Source: JAYRSJ01 sp041920215 (lineage in GTDB: Bacteria > Pseudomonadota > Gammaproteobacteria > Burkholderiales > Burkholderiaceae_C). Taken from it: 64,000 nt of DNA. This document shows, piece by piece, positions 7,865 through 16,665 of the stretch. The notes below the pieces were generated by a model. It was not told where the DNA came from. It saw only the letters and a program-made list of their open reading frames with translations, and searched no databases. Position 1 is the stretch's first letter. Each line of letters begins with the position of its first letter. The stretch covers positions 1-64,000 of the forward strand of contig JAYRSJ010000001.1 in NCBI GenBank assembly GCA_041920215.1. The letters are read 5' to 3'. The translations under genes were made by a program, and so were the position numbers.

Positions 7865-9430
7865 TCAGTCGATCCGCACCCAGCGCACATCGATGTGGTT
7901 GTTGGCGCGATGCACCAGCTGCACATTGCTGCGCGCGACCCAGGGGATCACCTGATGGTGCAGCGGGATCACCGCCACATCGTCCTGCACGATCTTCAGC
8001 GCCTGCACCAGCTGGCTGCGGCGCCTGGCCACATCGCCCTCGACCTTGGCACTGTCGATCAGCGCATCCAGCCGGGCATTGCTGTAGCGGCCGTAGTTCC
8101 AGCTGCCGTCGCCGCCCACCGGGCTGTGCACCAGGGCCTGCAGCGAGTACAGCGCGTCGAAGGTGGCCACCCCCCAGCCCAGCAGATGCAGGCTGCTCTC
8201 CTTGCGCTGCAGCTTGGGGAAGTAAAGGCTGGAGCCCTGGCTCAGCAGCTTGGCCTGCACACCGATCTTGGCCCACATCGCGGTCAGGGCCTTGCAGATC
8301 TCCTCGTCGTTGACATAGCGGTCATTCGGGCAATCCAGCGGCACCGCGAAGCCCTCCGGATAGCCGGCCTCGGCCAGCAGCGCGCGGGCACGCGCCGGGT
8401 CATAGGGCAGACGACGCTCGCCCTCAGCGGTCCAGCCATCGGCCTGCGGCGCCACCAGCGAGCCGGCCGTCTGGGCCAGGCCCCGCATCGTCACCCGCTT
8501 CAAGGTCTCGATGTCGATGGCCTGGTAGAGCGCCTGGCGTACCCGCAGGTCCTTGAAGGGGTTGCGGCCCTTCACATTGCTGCCGGCCAGCTCCTCGCTG
8601 GCCTGGTCCAGACCCAGGAAGATGGTGCGGAACTCGGGGCCTTCGACGATCTTGACGCCGGGCGTGCTGCGCAGCCGCGGCACATCCTGCGGCGCCGGGT
8701 CGAGCACGAAGTCTATTTCGCCGGACAGCAGGGCCGCCAGCCGGGTGGCGTCGGAGCTGATCGGGGTGTAGACGATGGCGCTCAGATTGCCCTGCAGCCG
8801 GCCCCACCAGTTCGGGTTCAGCACCAGCTCGGTCCGGATGCCGGGCTGGCTGCTCTTGAGGATGAAGGGGCCGGTGCCCATGGCATGGCGCACCGCATGG
8901 GTCTCCTCCTTCTGCGCGAAGTTCTGCGGCTTCTCGACCCGGTGCTTCAGCGCCCAGTCGCGGGACATGATGCGCACCCCGCTGATCTGGCGCAGCAGCA
9001 CCGGATTGGGCGCGGCCAGGCTGATCTCGACGCTGGAGGGCGAGAGCTTCTTGACCCCGGTGACACCCTGCAGCAGCACGCGGAAGTTGGAGCTGGGCGA
9101 GAGCGCACGCTCGAAGGAGAAGACCACATCGTCGGCACTCAGCGCCGTGCCGTCGTGGAACCGGACACCGGGGCGCAGATCGAAGCGCCAGTGCGTGGCG
9201 TCGACCTGGGTCCATTTCGAGGCCAGGGCCGGCTCGATCGTGAACTGCTGGTCGTAGGCGACCAGGCCCTCGTAGACAAAGGCGTTGAACTGGTTGTTCA
9301 GCGCGCTGTTGTAGGCATGCGGGTCGAAGCTTTGCACATCGCCCTGGCTGGCCCAGCGCAGGGGTTTGGCCAGAACCGCGCCGGCGGCGGCGGCCAGCAG
9401 CAGTGTGGCAAGAAGTCGGTAGGGACGCAT
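7865..9430 (-). CDS. periplasmic oligopeptide-type ABC substrate-binding protein (SBP_bac_5)
   Basis: This is a 521-residue secreted solute-binding protein of the DppA/OppA family. A signal peptide ends at VLAKPLRW. The mature protein has the family landmarks FDPHAYNS, VYEGLVAYD, LRPGVRFHDGTALSADDVVFSFER, GTGPFILKS, LVLNPNWWG, VRQALYQAID and YDPARARALLAEAGYPEGF. It would present a peptide or similar ligand to an ABC permease. No permease or ATPase gene is beside it, so it is an orphan that must use a transporter encoded elsewhere or act as a sensor. It lies 198 bases upstream of the TonB receptor on the same strand. A shared transcript is possible but not demonstrable. Confidence 0.92.
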   Translation of the reverse strand: MRPYRLLATLLLAAAAGAVLAKPLRWASQGDVQSFDPHAYNSALNNQFNAFVYEGLVAYDQQFTIEPALASKWTQVDATHWRFDLRPGVRFHDGTALSADDVVFSFERALSPSSNFRVLLQGVTGVKKLSPSSVEISLAAPNPVLLRQISGVRIMSRDWALKHRVEKPQNFAQKEETHAVRHAMGTGPFILKSSQPGIRTELVLNPNWWGRLQGNLSAIVYTPISSDATRLAALLSGEIDFVLDPAPQDVPRLRSTPGVKIVEGPEFRTIFLGLDQASEELAGSNVKGRNPFKDLRVRQALYQAIDIETLKRVTMRGLAQTAGSLVAPQADGWTAEGERRLPYDPARARALLAEAGYPEGFAVPLDCPNDRYVNDEEICKALTAMWAKIGVQAKLLSQGSSLYFPKLQRKESSLHLLGWGVATFDALYSLQALVHSPVGGDGSWNYGRYSNARLDALIDSAKVEGDVARRRSQLVQALKIVQDDVAVIPLHHQVIPWVARSNVQLVHRANNHIDVRWVRID

Positions 9431-9531
9431 GGCGGGCTCGGTACTCGTGGAAAACCCTGAATGCTGCCCGCAGCGGCCGCACGCGCCAAATACCGATTCG
9501 CCATAAGCTTCTGCCGCCCGCGGCCGACGGG

Positions 9532-11625
9532 CTAGCGGCGGTTCTTGTCGGCCTGCTGGGCCGCCGTGCTGGCCGCGCCCTTGGCCGCCAGCTGCTCGCG
9601 CAGGCGCTTGAGCTTCTCGCGCGGGTCTTCCTTGGCGCCGCCCTCGTGCAGCCGCATCTCGGCAATGAAGCGGCTGGGCACGCCCATCACCATCTCGCGC
9701 GACTTCTTGCGCCGCCTCAGGGTCGAGACCGCCAGCGTGGTTCTGGCGCGGGTGATGCCCACATACATCAGGCGGCGCTCTTCCTCCAGGCGCTGGGGCG
9801 TCATGTCCTCGTCGTCGGCCTTGAAGGGCAGCAGGCCCTCGTTGACCCCGGCCAGGAACACATGCGGCCACTCCAGGCCCTTGGAGGCATGCAGGGTGGT
9901 CAACACCACCTGGTCCTGCTCCTCGCCGCGCTCGGCCAGCGAGAGGATCACGCTGATGGTCTGGGCCACCTCCAGCACCGAGGCCTTGGGCTCCTCGAAG
10001 CTGATGCCGCCCTCCTCGCTCATCTGGCCGCCGCAGCGCTTGGCCACCCAGTCGACGAAGTCCAGCACATTGTTCCAGCGTGCCGCCGCCACCTTCTCGT
10101 TGTCCTCGTTGTCGTAGAGGTGCTGCTCGTAGCCGATGTCCTTGAGCCAGTCCATCAGCAGGCGCTTGGCCTCCTCGCCACCGATGGCATGGCGGGCGCG
10201 GTACTCCAGATCGTTGATGGTGCGGCCGAACTCGTGCAGCGAGCCTATCGCCTTGGCCGACAGCGCCGTGCCCAGGCTCTCGGCGAACAAGGCCTCGAAC
10301 ATGCTGCACTTCCAGCGCGCCGAGAAAGCGCTCAGCGAGCCCAGGGTCTGGTGGCCGATGCCGCGCTTGGGCGTGGTGACGGCGCGCAGAAAGGCCGGGT
10401 CATCGTCCTGGTTGACCAGCAGGCGCAGCCAGGCGCAGAGGTCCTTGATCTCGGCCTTGTCGAAGAAGCTCTGGCCGCCCGAGACCTTGTAGGGGATCTG
10501 GGCCCGGCGCAGCGCCTGCTCGAAGACCCGCGCCTGGTGGTTGGCGCGGTAGAGGATCGCGAAGTCCTTGAACTGCACCGCCGCCCCGGCCACCGCCGCG
10601 CCACCGCTGAAGCTGCCGCCGTTGGCGCGTATCGCCTGGATGCGTGCCACCGCGCGCTCGGCCTCGTGCTCCTCGCCATCGCTCTCGATCAGGCTGATGG
10701 GCTCGCCGTCGCCGAACTCGCTCCACAGCTTCTTCTCGAAGATCTTGGGGTTGCCGGCAATCACATTGTTGGCGGCGCGCAGGATGGCGCCGGTGGAGCG
10801 GTAGTTCTGCTCCAGCGGGATGATCTTGAGGCGCGGGTAGTCCAGCGGCAGGCGCTTCAGGTTCTCGATGGTGGCGCCGCGCCAGCCGTAGATGCTCTGG
10901 TCGTCGTCGCCCACCGCGGTGAACATGCCACGCTCGCCCACCAGGGCTTTCAGCAGCTCGTACTGCACCGCATTGGTGTCCTGGTACTCGTCCACCAGCA
11001 CATAGCGCAGCTGCTCCTGCCATTTGCCGCGCGCCTCGGCGTCCTCGCTCAGCAGGCGCAGCGGCAGCGAGATCAGATCGTCGAAGTCCACCGCCTGGTA
11101 GGCGGCCAGCCGCTCCTGGTAACGCTCCATCACCACCGCGGCGGCCCGCTCCTCATCGTCCTTGGCAATGGCCAGGGCCTGACGGGCCGTCAGGCCCTGG
11201 TTCTTCCACAGCGAGATGGTCCATTGCCAGCGCTTGGCCTGGTTGGCATCGACCGTGCCGCCGGCATCGCGCAGCACCGCCAGCACATCGTCGCTGTCGA
11301 GGATGGAGAACTGCTCCTTCAGCCCCACTCTTGAGCCCTCGCTGCGCAGGATGCGCACGCCCAGGCTGTGGAAGGTGGAGATCACCAGATCCTTGGCGGC
11401 CCGCGGGCCGATCAAGGCCTTGGCGCGCTCGCGCATCTCCTGCGAGGCCTTGTTGGTGAAGGTGATGGCCGCAATATTGCGGGCCGCATAGCCGGCCTGC
11501 AGCAGGCGGGCGATCTTCATCGTGATCACCCGCGTCTTGCCCGAACCCGCGCCGGCAATCACCAGGCAGGGGCCGTCCAGATGGTGGACCGCGGCGAGCT
11601 GGGCGGGATTGAGGGTGGACGACAC
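9532..11625 (-). CDS. rep: ATP-dependent DNA helicase Rep
   Basis: This is a 697-residue superfamily 1A 3'-5' helicase that helps replication forks through obstacles. The motifs in order are LNPAQLAAV (Q-motif), AGAGSGKTRVIT (Walker A), AAITFTNKAS, VLVDEYQDTN, VGDDDQSIYGWRGA, LEQNYRS, ILYRANHQARVFE, LTTLHASKGLEWPHVFL and EERRLMYVGITRAR. The order and the short C-terminus match Rep better than UvrD or PcrA. I set the start at a GTG (11625) giving VSSTLNPAQ, because E. coli Rep begins just before LNP. The open frame continues upstream without an in-frame ATG near this point. No strong ribosome-binding site is visible, so the start is the weak part of the call. Confidence 0.93.
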   Translation of the reverse strand: MSSTLNPAQLAAVHHLDGPCLVIAGAGSGKTRVITMKIARLLQAGYAARNIAAITFTNKASQEMRERAKALIGPRAAKDLVISTFHSLGVRILRSEGSRVGLKEQFSILDSDDVLAVLRDAGGTVDANQAKRWQWTISLWKNQGLTARQALAIAKDDEERAAAVVMERYQERLAAYQAVDFDDLISLPLRLLSEDAEARGKWQEQLRYVLVDEYQDTNAVQYELLKALVGERGMFTAVGDDDQSIYGWRGATIENLKRLPLDYPRLKIIPLEQNYRSTGAILRAANNVIAGNPKIFEKKLWSEFGDGEPISLIESDGEEHEAERAVARIQAIRANGGSFSGGAAVAGAAVQFKDFAILYRANHQARVFEQALRRAQIPYKVSGGQSFFDKAEIKDLCAWLRLLVNQDDDPAFLRAVTTPKRGIGHQTLGSLSAFSARWKCSMFEALFAESLGTALSAKAIGSLHEFGRTINDLEYRARHAIGGEEAKRLLMDWLKDIGYEQHLYDNEDNEKVAAARWNNVLDFVDWVAKRCGGQMSEEGGISFEEPKASVLEVAQTISVILSLAERGEEQDQVVLTTLHASKGLEWPHVFLAGVNEGLLPFKADDEDMTPQRLEEERRLMYVGITRARTTLAVSTLRRRKKSREMVMGVPSRFIAEMRLHEGGAKEDPREKLKRLREQLAAKGAASTAAQQADKNRR

Positions 11626-11696
11626 GGCGGCTGGTAGCGACGAACAAAGGGCCGCGCATGATAGCGGCCGGGGCAGACCGCAAGGCTCCGCAGGCT

Positions 11697-14159
11697 TCAG
11701 GCCGGCGGCCGCGGCGGACTGCGCAGGCCCAGGCCCAGCAGCAGCAGCGCATGGAACAGGAAGGCGATGCGCGGCACATCGAGCAGGCTGTCGAACAGCC
11801 CCAGGATCGCAAAGCCCAGCAGCGCGCCGGCCAGCGGCGCTGCCAGCGCATGCCGGCGCGCCGCGCCCAGCATGCAGCGCCACAGCACCGCCAGCAACAG
11901 CGCCGTCCACAAGCCCAGGCCCAGCAGGCCCTGCTCAAACAGCAGATGCAGGGGCAGGCTCTTGATATGCCAGGGCAGGTGGTGGCGGTCGCTGGTGAAA
12001 AACCAGTGGGCCAGCCCGGCGCTGAAGTCGTGATTGGCCAGCAGCTCGCCGCCGTCGTCCTGCAGCGAGACCGCCGCCACATCGATCGCGGCACCGGGCG
12101 CCTCCAGCGCCATCGAGAACATCAGCAGGCGCGGCGCCCACCAGTCACCGCCCAGATCGCCAGGCAGGCCCAGATCCAGCGTCAGCGGCTGCCAGCCCGG
12201 CTGCGGCGCGAGCTGCAGCACGCGACTGACGCAGGCGCCGGTGTCCAGCAGATGCTTCTCGCACAGCTCCAGATGCAGGGCCGCCGCCTGGCTGCTGCGC
12301 AGGCGCAGCGTCAGCTTCAGCAGCCCCTGGGGGGCGCGCACCCTTTGCCCGACGCGCAGCAGCTCGTTCCAATCCATCGCCGCCTGCCCGCCGCTCAGGC
12401 GCAGATGGCTGGGCTCGCCCGCCGCCTCGATCAGCCGGTAGTCGCCCGGCCGCTCCGGGCCGGCGCTGGCCTGGTAGTAGTTGGCGACGAAGCGGCCCGC
12501 GCCGCGGCCCAGGGCCCAGTCGGCCGGCGTGCGCAGCAGTTCCAGCCCGCGCTGCCAGTGCTGCAGCCGTGCGGCCCATGCACGCTCGCTGTCGCTGCCG
12601 CGTTCGTCGAAGCGGTCGCCGCCGCTGAGCGTGCCCACCAGCGTGATCAGCAGCAGGGTCAGCATCCACAGCGCCAGCTTGCGACCCTTGCCGCGGCCCG
12701 CCATCTGGCCGGCCGGCGCCGGCAGCCACTGGGTCGCCAAGCCCGCCAGTGCAATCAGGGCCAGGGGCAGCAGTGCCGCCTCCCAGGCCGGCGCACCGCC
12801 CCAGCTGCCGGCCACCACCGCCACCGTGCCAAGACACCACAGCCAGCCGGCCAGCAGCGCGCAGGCCTGCAGCTGGCGCCGCGGGCCCTCGCGCAGCCAG
12901 ACCAGCTGCAGCAGCAGGCCGCTGCCCAGGGCCAGGCCATAGAAGAGGTATTCGCCCTTGGGTACCCAGGTGGCGAACAGCACCGTCAGACCCAGCGCCA
13001 GCAGCGCCCCCAGCAGGGCCGTCAGGTCCAGCAGCAGGCGCTGCCCGGCCGACTGCCCCGGCAGTCGGGTGGCGGGCAGATTCAGCAGCAGCAGGGCGCT
13101 GCCACTCAGGGCCAGCAGGGCCCGCCAGCCGCCGCCCGGAAAGATCCACCAGGCCGCCAGACCGTGCAGCGCGATCAGCGCCAGGCTCAGGGCCGGACGC
13201 AGCTGCGCTGCGGCCGCGGCCGGTGCGCCAGGCGCCGCCGACGCAGCGGCGGCCTGCCGCAGCAGCAGCAGACTGCACAGCCCCAGGCCCACCGGCGCGG
13301 CCAGGTAGAGGCCGCGCGAGAAGTTCGTCAGGCCGATGTAGACGGCCAAGCCCAGCAGCGCCAGCAAGGCCGCTCGCCGCCTCGGTCGATGGGCCTGCCA
13401 CAGCCCGGCCAGCGCAAACGGCAGGCTCAGCACCAGGGCCGCGTCCAGCGCCGCGCCGCCCACATGCATCTCCCAGAACAGCGCGCTGCTGCGATAGTCG
13501 CTGCTGAAGCTCAGCAGACCGGCATAGGCCAGCCTTTCCCACAGGGCCGGCAGCAGACAGCCGGCCAGGGCCAGCACCAGGGCAGCGGCAAAGCGGCGGG
13601 CAAAGGCGGCGGGCTGCCGCGCAGACGCCGCCCGCCACAGCGGCAGCAGCAGCAGCACCAGCAAGAGGGGCTTGGCCTGGCGCAGGCTGTTCATCGGCTC
13701 GTGGTAGCCCTGGTACCAGCCGAACTGCCAGCCGCCGGCATCGGCGACGCCGCGCCACAGCGCCAGCAGCGTGGACACGCCGCACAGCAGCAGCAGCAGC
13801 TTGGCGAGCCCGCCATAGGCCAGCGGCCTTTGCCAGGCCGGCACCCGGCTGTCCTGATCGCCCTTGCGGGCCCAGCCCGCATAGGCGCCGCTGGCCACCG
13901 CCAGCACCAGCAGATCCAGCTCCTCGAAGCTGAGCCAGCCGGTCCAGGGTGCCAGGCCTATCCAGGGCAGCAGGGCCAGCGGCAACAGCGGCATCGCCTG
14001 CCAATGCCGGTAGCTGAGCGCCGCCAGCAGCAGCCATAGCGCCGCCGCCAGCAGGCCCTGCAGCGGATAGTGCGACACCAGGCCCAGACCGATCGCGGCA
14101 CTGAGCAGCGCCAGCGCCAAGCCCAGCGGTTGACGGGTGGCGTGGCTGAGGGTGGTCAT
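11697..14159 (-). CDS. O-antigen ligase/polymerase-like polytopic membrane protein
   Basis: This 820-residue inner-membrane protein has about a dozen hydrophobic segments. The central block, with EMHVGGAALDAALVLSLPFA and TNFSRGLYLA, and the late LPLHLLFEQGLLGLGLW are reminiscent of O-antigen ligase/polymerase (Wzy/WaaL) proteins. Between them lies a soluble, probably periplasmic stretch of roughly 200 residues (about 540-745). It reads like an inserted beta-sandwich and includes LANHDFSAGLAHWFF, a phrase typical of CBM_4_9-type modules. The family assignment rests on topology and short motifs, so another glycan-transfer function is possible. No glycosyltransferase cluster is adjacent. An alternative ATG at 14183 would add eight residues. 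Confidence 0.65.
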   Translation of the reverse strand: MTTLSHATRQPLGLALALLSAAIGLGLVSHYPLQGLLAAALWLLLAALSYRHWQAMPLLPLALLPWIGLAPWTGWLSFEELDLLVLAVASGAYAGWARKGDQDSRVPAWQRPLAYGGLAKLLLLLCGVSTLLALWRGVADAGGWQFGWYQGYHEPMNSLRQAKPLLLVLLLLPLWRAASARQPAAFARRFAAALVLALAGCLLPALWERLAYAGLLSFSSDYRSSALFWEMHVGGAALDAALVLSLPFALAGLWQAHRPRRRAALLALLGLAVYIGLTNFSRGLYLAAPVGLGLCSLLLLRQAAAASAAPGAPAAAAAQLRPALSLALIALHGLAAWWIFPGGGWRALLALSGSALLLLNLPATRLPGQSAGQRLLLDLTALLGALLALGLTVLFATWVPKGEYLFYGLALGSGLLLQLVWLREGPRRQLQACALLAGWLWCLGTVAVVAGSWGGAPAWEAALLPLALIALAGLATQWLPAPAGQMAGRGKGRKLALWMLTLLLITLVGTLSGGDRFDERGSDSERAWAARLQHWQRGLELLRTPADWALGRGAGRFVANYYQASAGPERPGDYRLIEAAGEPSHLRLSGGQAAMDWNELLRVGQRVRAPQGLLKLTLRLRSSQAAALHLELCEKHLLDTGACVSRVLQLAPQPGWQPLTLDLGLPGDLGGDWWAPRLLMFSMALEAPGAAIDVAAVSLQDDGGELLANHDFSAGLAHWFFTSDRHHLPWHIKSLPLHLLFEQGLLGLGLWTALLLAVLWRCMLGAARRHALAAPLAGALLGFAILGLFDSLLDVPRIAFLFHALLLLGLGLRSPPRPPA

Positions 14160-14247
14160 GGATCGTGCCTGATTGGCGCGCATGATAGCCAGCGCCCCGG
14201 CCTGCGCGACAAGCTGGCAAACCCGGTAGGGTCAGGTCTTGCCCCTT

Positions 14248-14270
14248 GTTCAGGGGGCTCGTTCAGGGGG
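14248..14270. repeat. paired GTTCAGGGGG direct repeat
   Basis: Two identical 10-mers, GTTCAGGGGG at 14248-14257 and 14261-14270, lie 13 bases apart in the gap between the pseudokinase stop and the polymerase-like gene start. They sit about 90-110 bases upstream of that start, where a promoter or operator would be expected. No core promoter could be read beside them. Confidence 0.4.
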
Positions 14271-14284
14271 ACCTGGCGGCCGCG

Positions 14285-15448
14285 TCAGCGGCTTGCCAAG
14301 GCGGCACCGGCCGGCGCCGCCTTGGCGGCGTTCAGCAGGGCAGGCCCATGGGCATACAGGGCCCAGCCGCCCAGGCCCGCGGCCACCAGCAGCAGGGCGG
14401 CGGCCAGGCCGCGCCAGGCCTTGCGGCGCTTGCGCGCGGGGGCTGGGGCCGACGCTGCGCCGCTGCCCGCGGCGGCCGAGCCGTCGAAAGCCCGCATGAA
14501 GATCGAGCTGGTCGGGGCGGAAGCCGGCACCGGCGAGGGCACGGGTGGCGGCATCGGCGTCAGGCTGAGGGCCGAGTGGTTCTCGCCGGCCAGCCAGGCG
14601 CGCAGATCCTCGGCCAGTTCGCGCACCGAGGGGTGACGCTGCACGCTGGTCGGGGCGATGGCCTTTTGCAGCAGGGCTTCCAGGCTGATGCGCTCGGCCG
14701 CGCTGAGGCCGCTGCCGGCGGCGGGCGACTGCAGCAGTCCACCATTGCCCTCGCTGCGCAGCGGCCGGCCATTGACCAGCCAGCAGCTCAGCATGCCCAG
14801 CGCATAGGCCTCGGAGCCCAGACTGGGCAGCGCGCCGGTGCGCTGCTCGGGGCTGACGAAAGGCAGGGCCGCGCCGCTGAAATGCTCGGGCCCCTCGGGC
14901 TCCTCGGCCAGATCGGCCAGGCCCAGGCAAACCAGGCGCAGCTGCTGGCCCGGCAGCAGCCACAGCAGGCCGGGATCGAGCTCGCGCAGCACCAGGCCAT
15001 CGGCACGCAGGCTCTGCAGGCTGTCACAGAGCTGCACCGCCAGCGCCAGACGCTGGCGCAGCGGCAGCTCGGCGCTGGCCGCCAGCAGCGGCTGGCCGTC
15101 CAGCCAGGGCAACACCAGATAAGGCAGGCCCTGGGCCGTCACGCCGCTGTCCAGCGGGGCGACCAGGGCCGGACGATCCAGCTGGGCCAGCAGCGTGGCC
15201 TGCTCGGCAAAGCGCAGCAGGGCGGCCATGCCGTCCTGCGGCTGCTGGTAGACCAGCACCGCCGCCTCCTGCGGCGCCAGGCTGTGGTGGGCCCGGTACC
15301 AGCGGCCCGATTCGCAGGCGTGCAGGGCGGCGCCCAGGCGCCAGACACCCAGGGGCTCACCCGCCCGCAGCTGGGCGGGCGGCATCGCTCCGGACAGGCT
15401 GACCGGGGCGGGGAAGGAGGCGGAGAAACGGGCGGCGGCAGACATCAT
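14285..15448 (-). CDS. degenerate Ser/Thr protein kinase (predicted pseudokinase) with C-terminal membrane anchor
   Basis: This 387-residue protein has the layout of a bacterial Hanks-type kinase: kinase-like domain (about residues 30-290), Pro/Ala-rich linker, basic stretch RKRRKAW, a single membrane helix (about 345-365) and a short tail. The fold landmarks are recognisable but the catalytic residues are gone. The VAIK lysine region reads AAVLVYQQP. HRDLKPxN reads LRELDPGLL. DFG reads CLG within LVCLGLADL. The APE region keeps FVSPEQ. The glycine loop is not evident. A scaffold or regulatory role is therefore more likely than phosphotransfer. Two adjacent ATGs (15448, 15445) are possible starts. 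It is divergent from the AEC transporter gene. Confidence 0.75.
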   Translation of the reverse strand: MMSAAARFSASFPAPVSLSGAMPPAQLRAGEPLGVWRLGAALHACESGRWYRAHHSLAPQEAAVLVYQQPQDGMAALLRFAEQATLLAQLDRPALVAPLDSGVTAQGLPYLVLPWLDGQPLLAASAELPLRQRLALAVQLCDSLQSLRADGLVLRELDPGLLWLLPGQQLRLVCLGLADLAEEPEGPEHFSGAALPFVSPEQRTGALPSLGSEAYALGMLSCWLVNGRPLRSEGNGGLLQSPAAGSGLSAAERISLEALLQKAIAPTSVQRHPSVRELAEDLRAWLAGENHSALSLTPMPPPVPSPVPASAPTSSIFMRAFDGSAAAGSGAASAPAPARKRRKAWRGLAAALLLVAAGLGGWALYAHGPALLNAAKAAPAGAALASR

Positions 15449-15653
15449 CGACAGGGCTGGCCCGTCACCAGGAGGGGTGAGGGACAGCGGGCATATTAGG
15501 CTTGACCCTAGGTGCGCCGCGAGCCGCGCCCCCCTTCAACACGGGGGAGCGCGCGGATTCGCTCACACTTGGCGCCAACTTGTGCGCAGACCGTCGCCCG
15601 CCGCGGTCCGTTCAGCCCTTTGTCAAGCGCGCGTTGCGATACTGCGGGCCACC

Positions 15654-16613
15654 ATGCAGGCCATTCTTGCCGTCACCCTGCCCTTCTTCGCCCTGGTGCT
15701 GTGCGGCTATCTGGCCGCGCGGCGCGGCCTGCTGGCCGAGAGTGCCATCCCGGGTCTGAATGGCTTCGTGCTGTTCTTCGCCCTGCCCTGCATGCTGTTC
15801 CGCTTCGGCATGCAGACGCCGATCGGCGAGCTGCTGAATCTCGCGGTGCTGGGCGTCTATGTGGCCGCGGCCTTGCTGCTGGTCTTCGTCACCGTGGCCA
15901 GCACCTGGTCGGAGCGCGTCCATCTGAAGGACGCCGCCTTCGGCGCCCTGGTCGCGGCCTTTCCGAATACCGGCTTCATGGGCGTGCCGCTGCTGGTAGC
16001 CCTGCTGGGGCCGGCAGCCGCCGGCCCGGTGATCTGCACCATCCTGGCCGATCTCTTCGTCACCAGCTCGCTGTGCATCGCGCTGGCGCGCGCGCATGAC
16101 GCCGGCGCCGGCCGCCGCGCCGCCGTCCAGGCCCTGCGCGGTGCGCTGTCCAACCCGCTGCCCTGGGCCATCGCGCTGGGTGCACTGGCCTCCGTCAGCG
16201 GCCTCAGCCTGCCGGGGCCAGTGGACAAGGTGCTGAAGATGCTGGCCGACGCCGCCACGCCGGTGGCCCTGTTCACGATAGGCGCGGTGCTGTGGCGGGC
16301 CGGCCAGCATGCCCATAGCCGCACGCCGCTGGCCCTGTATCTGCCGGTGGCGCTGATCAAGCTGATCGTCCATCCGCTGCTGGTCTTTGCGCTGGGCGCG
16401 GCCGCCAGCCATCTGGGCGCACCGATCAGCGCCGAGCAGCTGCTGGTGCTGACCCTGGCGGCCGCACTGCCCAGCGCCAGCAATGTCTCGCTGCTGGCCG
16501 AACGCTATGGCGCCGACAACGGTCGGGTGGCCCGCATCATCCTGGCCTCGACCAGCCTGGCCTTCATCAGCTTCACCGGCCTGGCCTGGTTGCTGGGCGC
16601 GCAGCCGGTCTGA
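15654..16613 (+). CDS. AEC family transporter
   Basis: This 319-residue inner-membrane carrier of the auxin efflux carrier family has about ten helices. Members in bacteria export or import small organic acids such as malonate or malate. Landmarks are the first helix FALVLCGYLAARRGLL, LNGFVLFFALPCMLF, FPNTGFMGVPLL, an asymmetric middle with a short loop, and LALTAALPSASNV-like ending AAALPSASNVSLLAERYG. The start at 15654 puts the first helix at the N-terminus. The open frame extends upstream but through low-quality sequence. The substrate cannot be told. The next gene begins 52 bases later on the same strand. Confidence 0.88.
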   Translation: MQAILAVTLPFFALVLCGYLAARRGLLAESAIPGLNGFVLFFALPCMLFRFGMQTPIGELLNLAVLGVYVAAALLLVFVTVASTWSERVHLKDAAFGALVAAFPNTGFMGVPLLVALLGPAAAGPVICTILADLFVTSSLCIALARAHDAGAGRRAAVQALRGALSNPLPWAIALGALASVSGLSLPGPVDKVLKMLADAATPVALFTIGAVLWRAGQHAHSRTPLALYLPVALIKLIVHPLLVFALGAAASHLGAPISAEQLLVLTLAAALPSASNVSLLAERYGADNGRVARIILASTSLAFISFTGLAWLLGAQPV

Positions 16614-16665
16614 AGCGGCACGGCCGCGGCCTGCTATCGTTGCGACCCACTTTGCCGGAACACCG

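Noticed and set aside
9532..11910. Longer version of the Rep frame starting at 11910.
   Set aside because: The extra 95 residues are Ala/Gly/Arg-rich, overlap the polymerase-like gene and are not found in Rep proteins as I know them.
11658..14039. Gln-rich frame of about 790 codons opposite the polymerase-like gene.
   Set aside because: Composition bias only (CTG/CAG complement of Leu codons); no motif, no start context.
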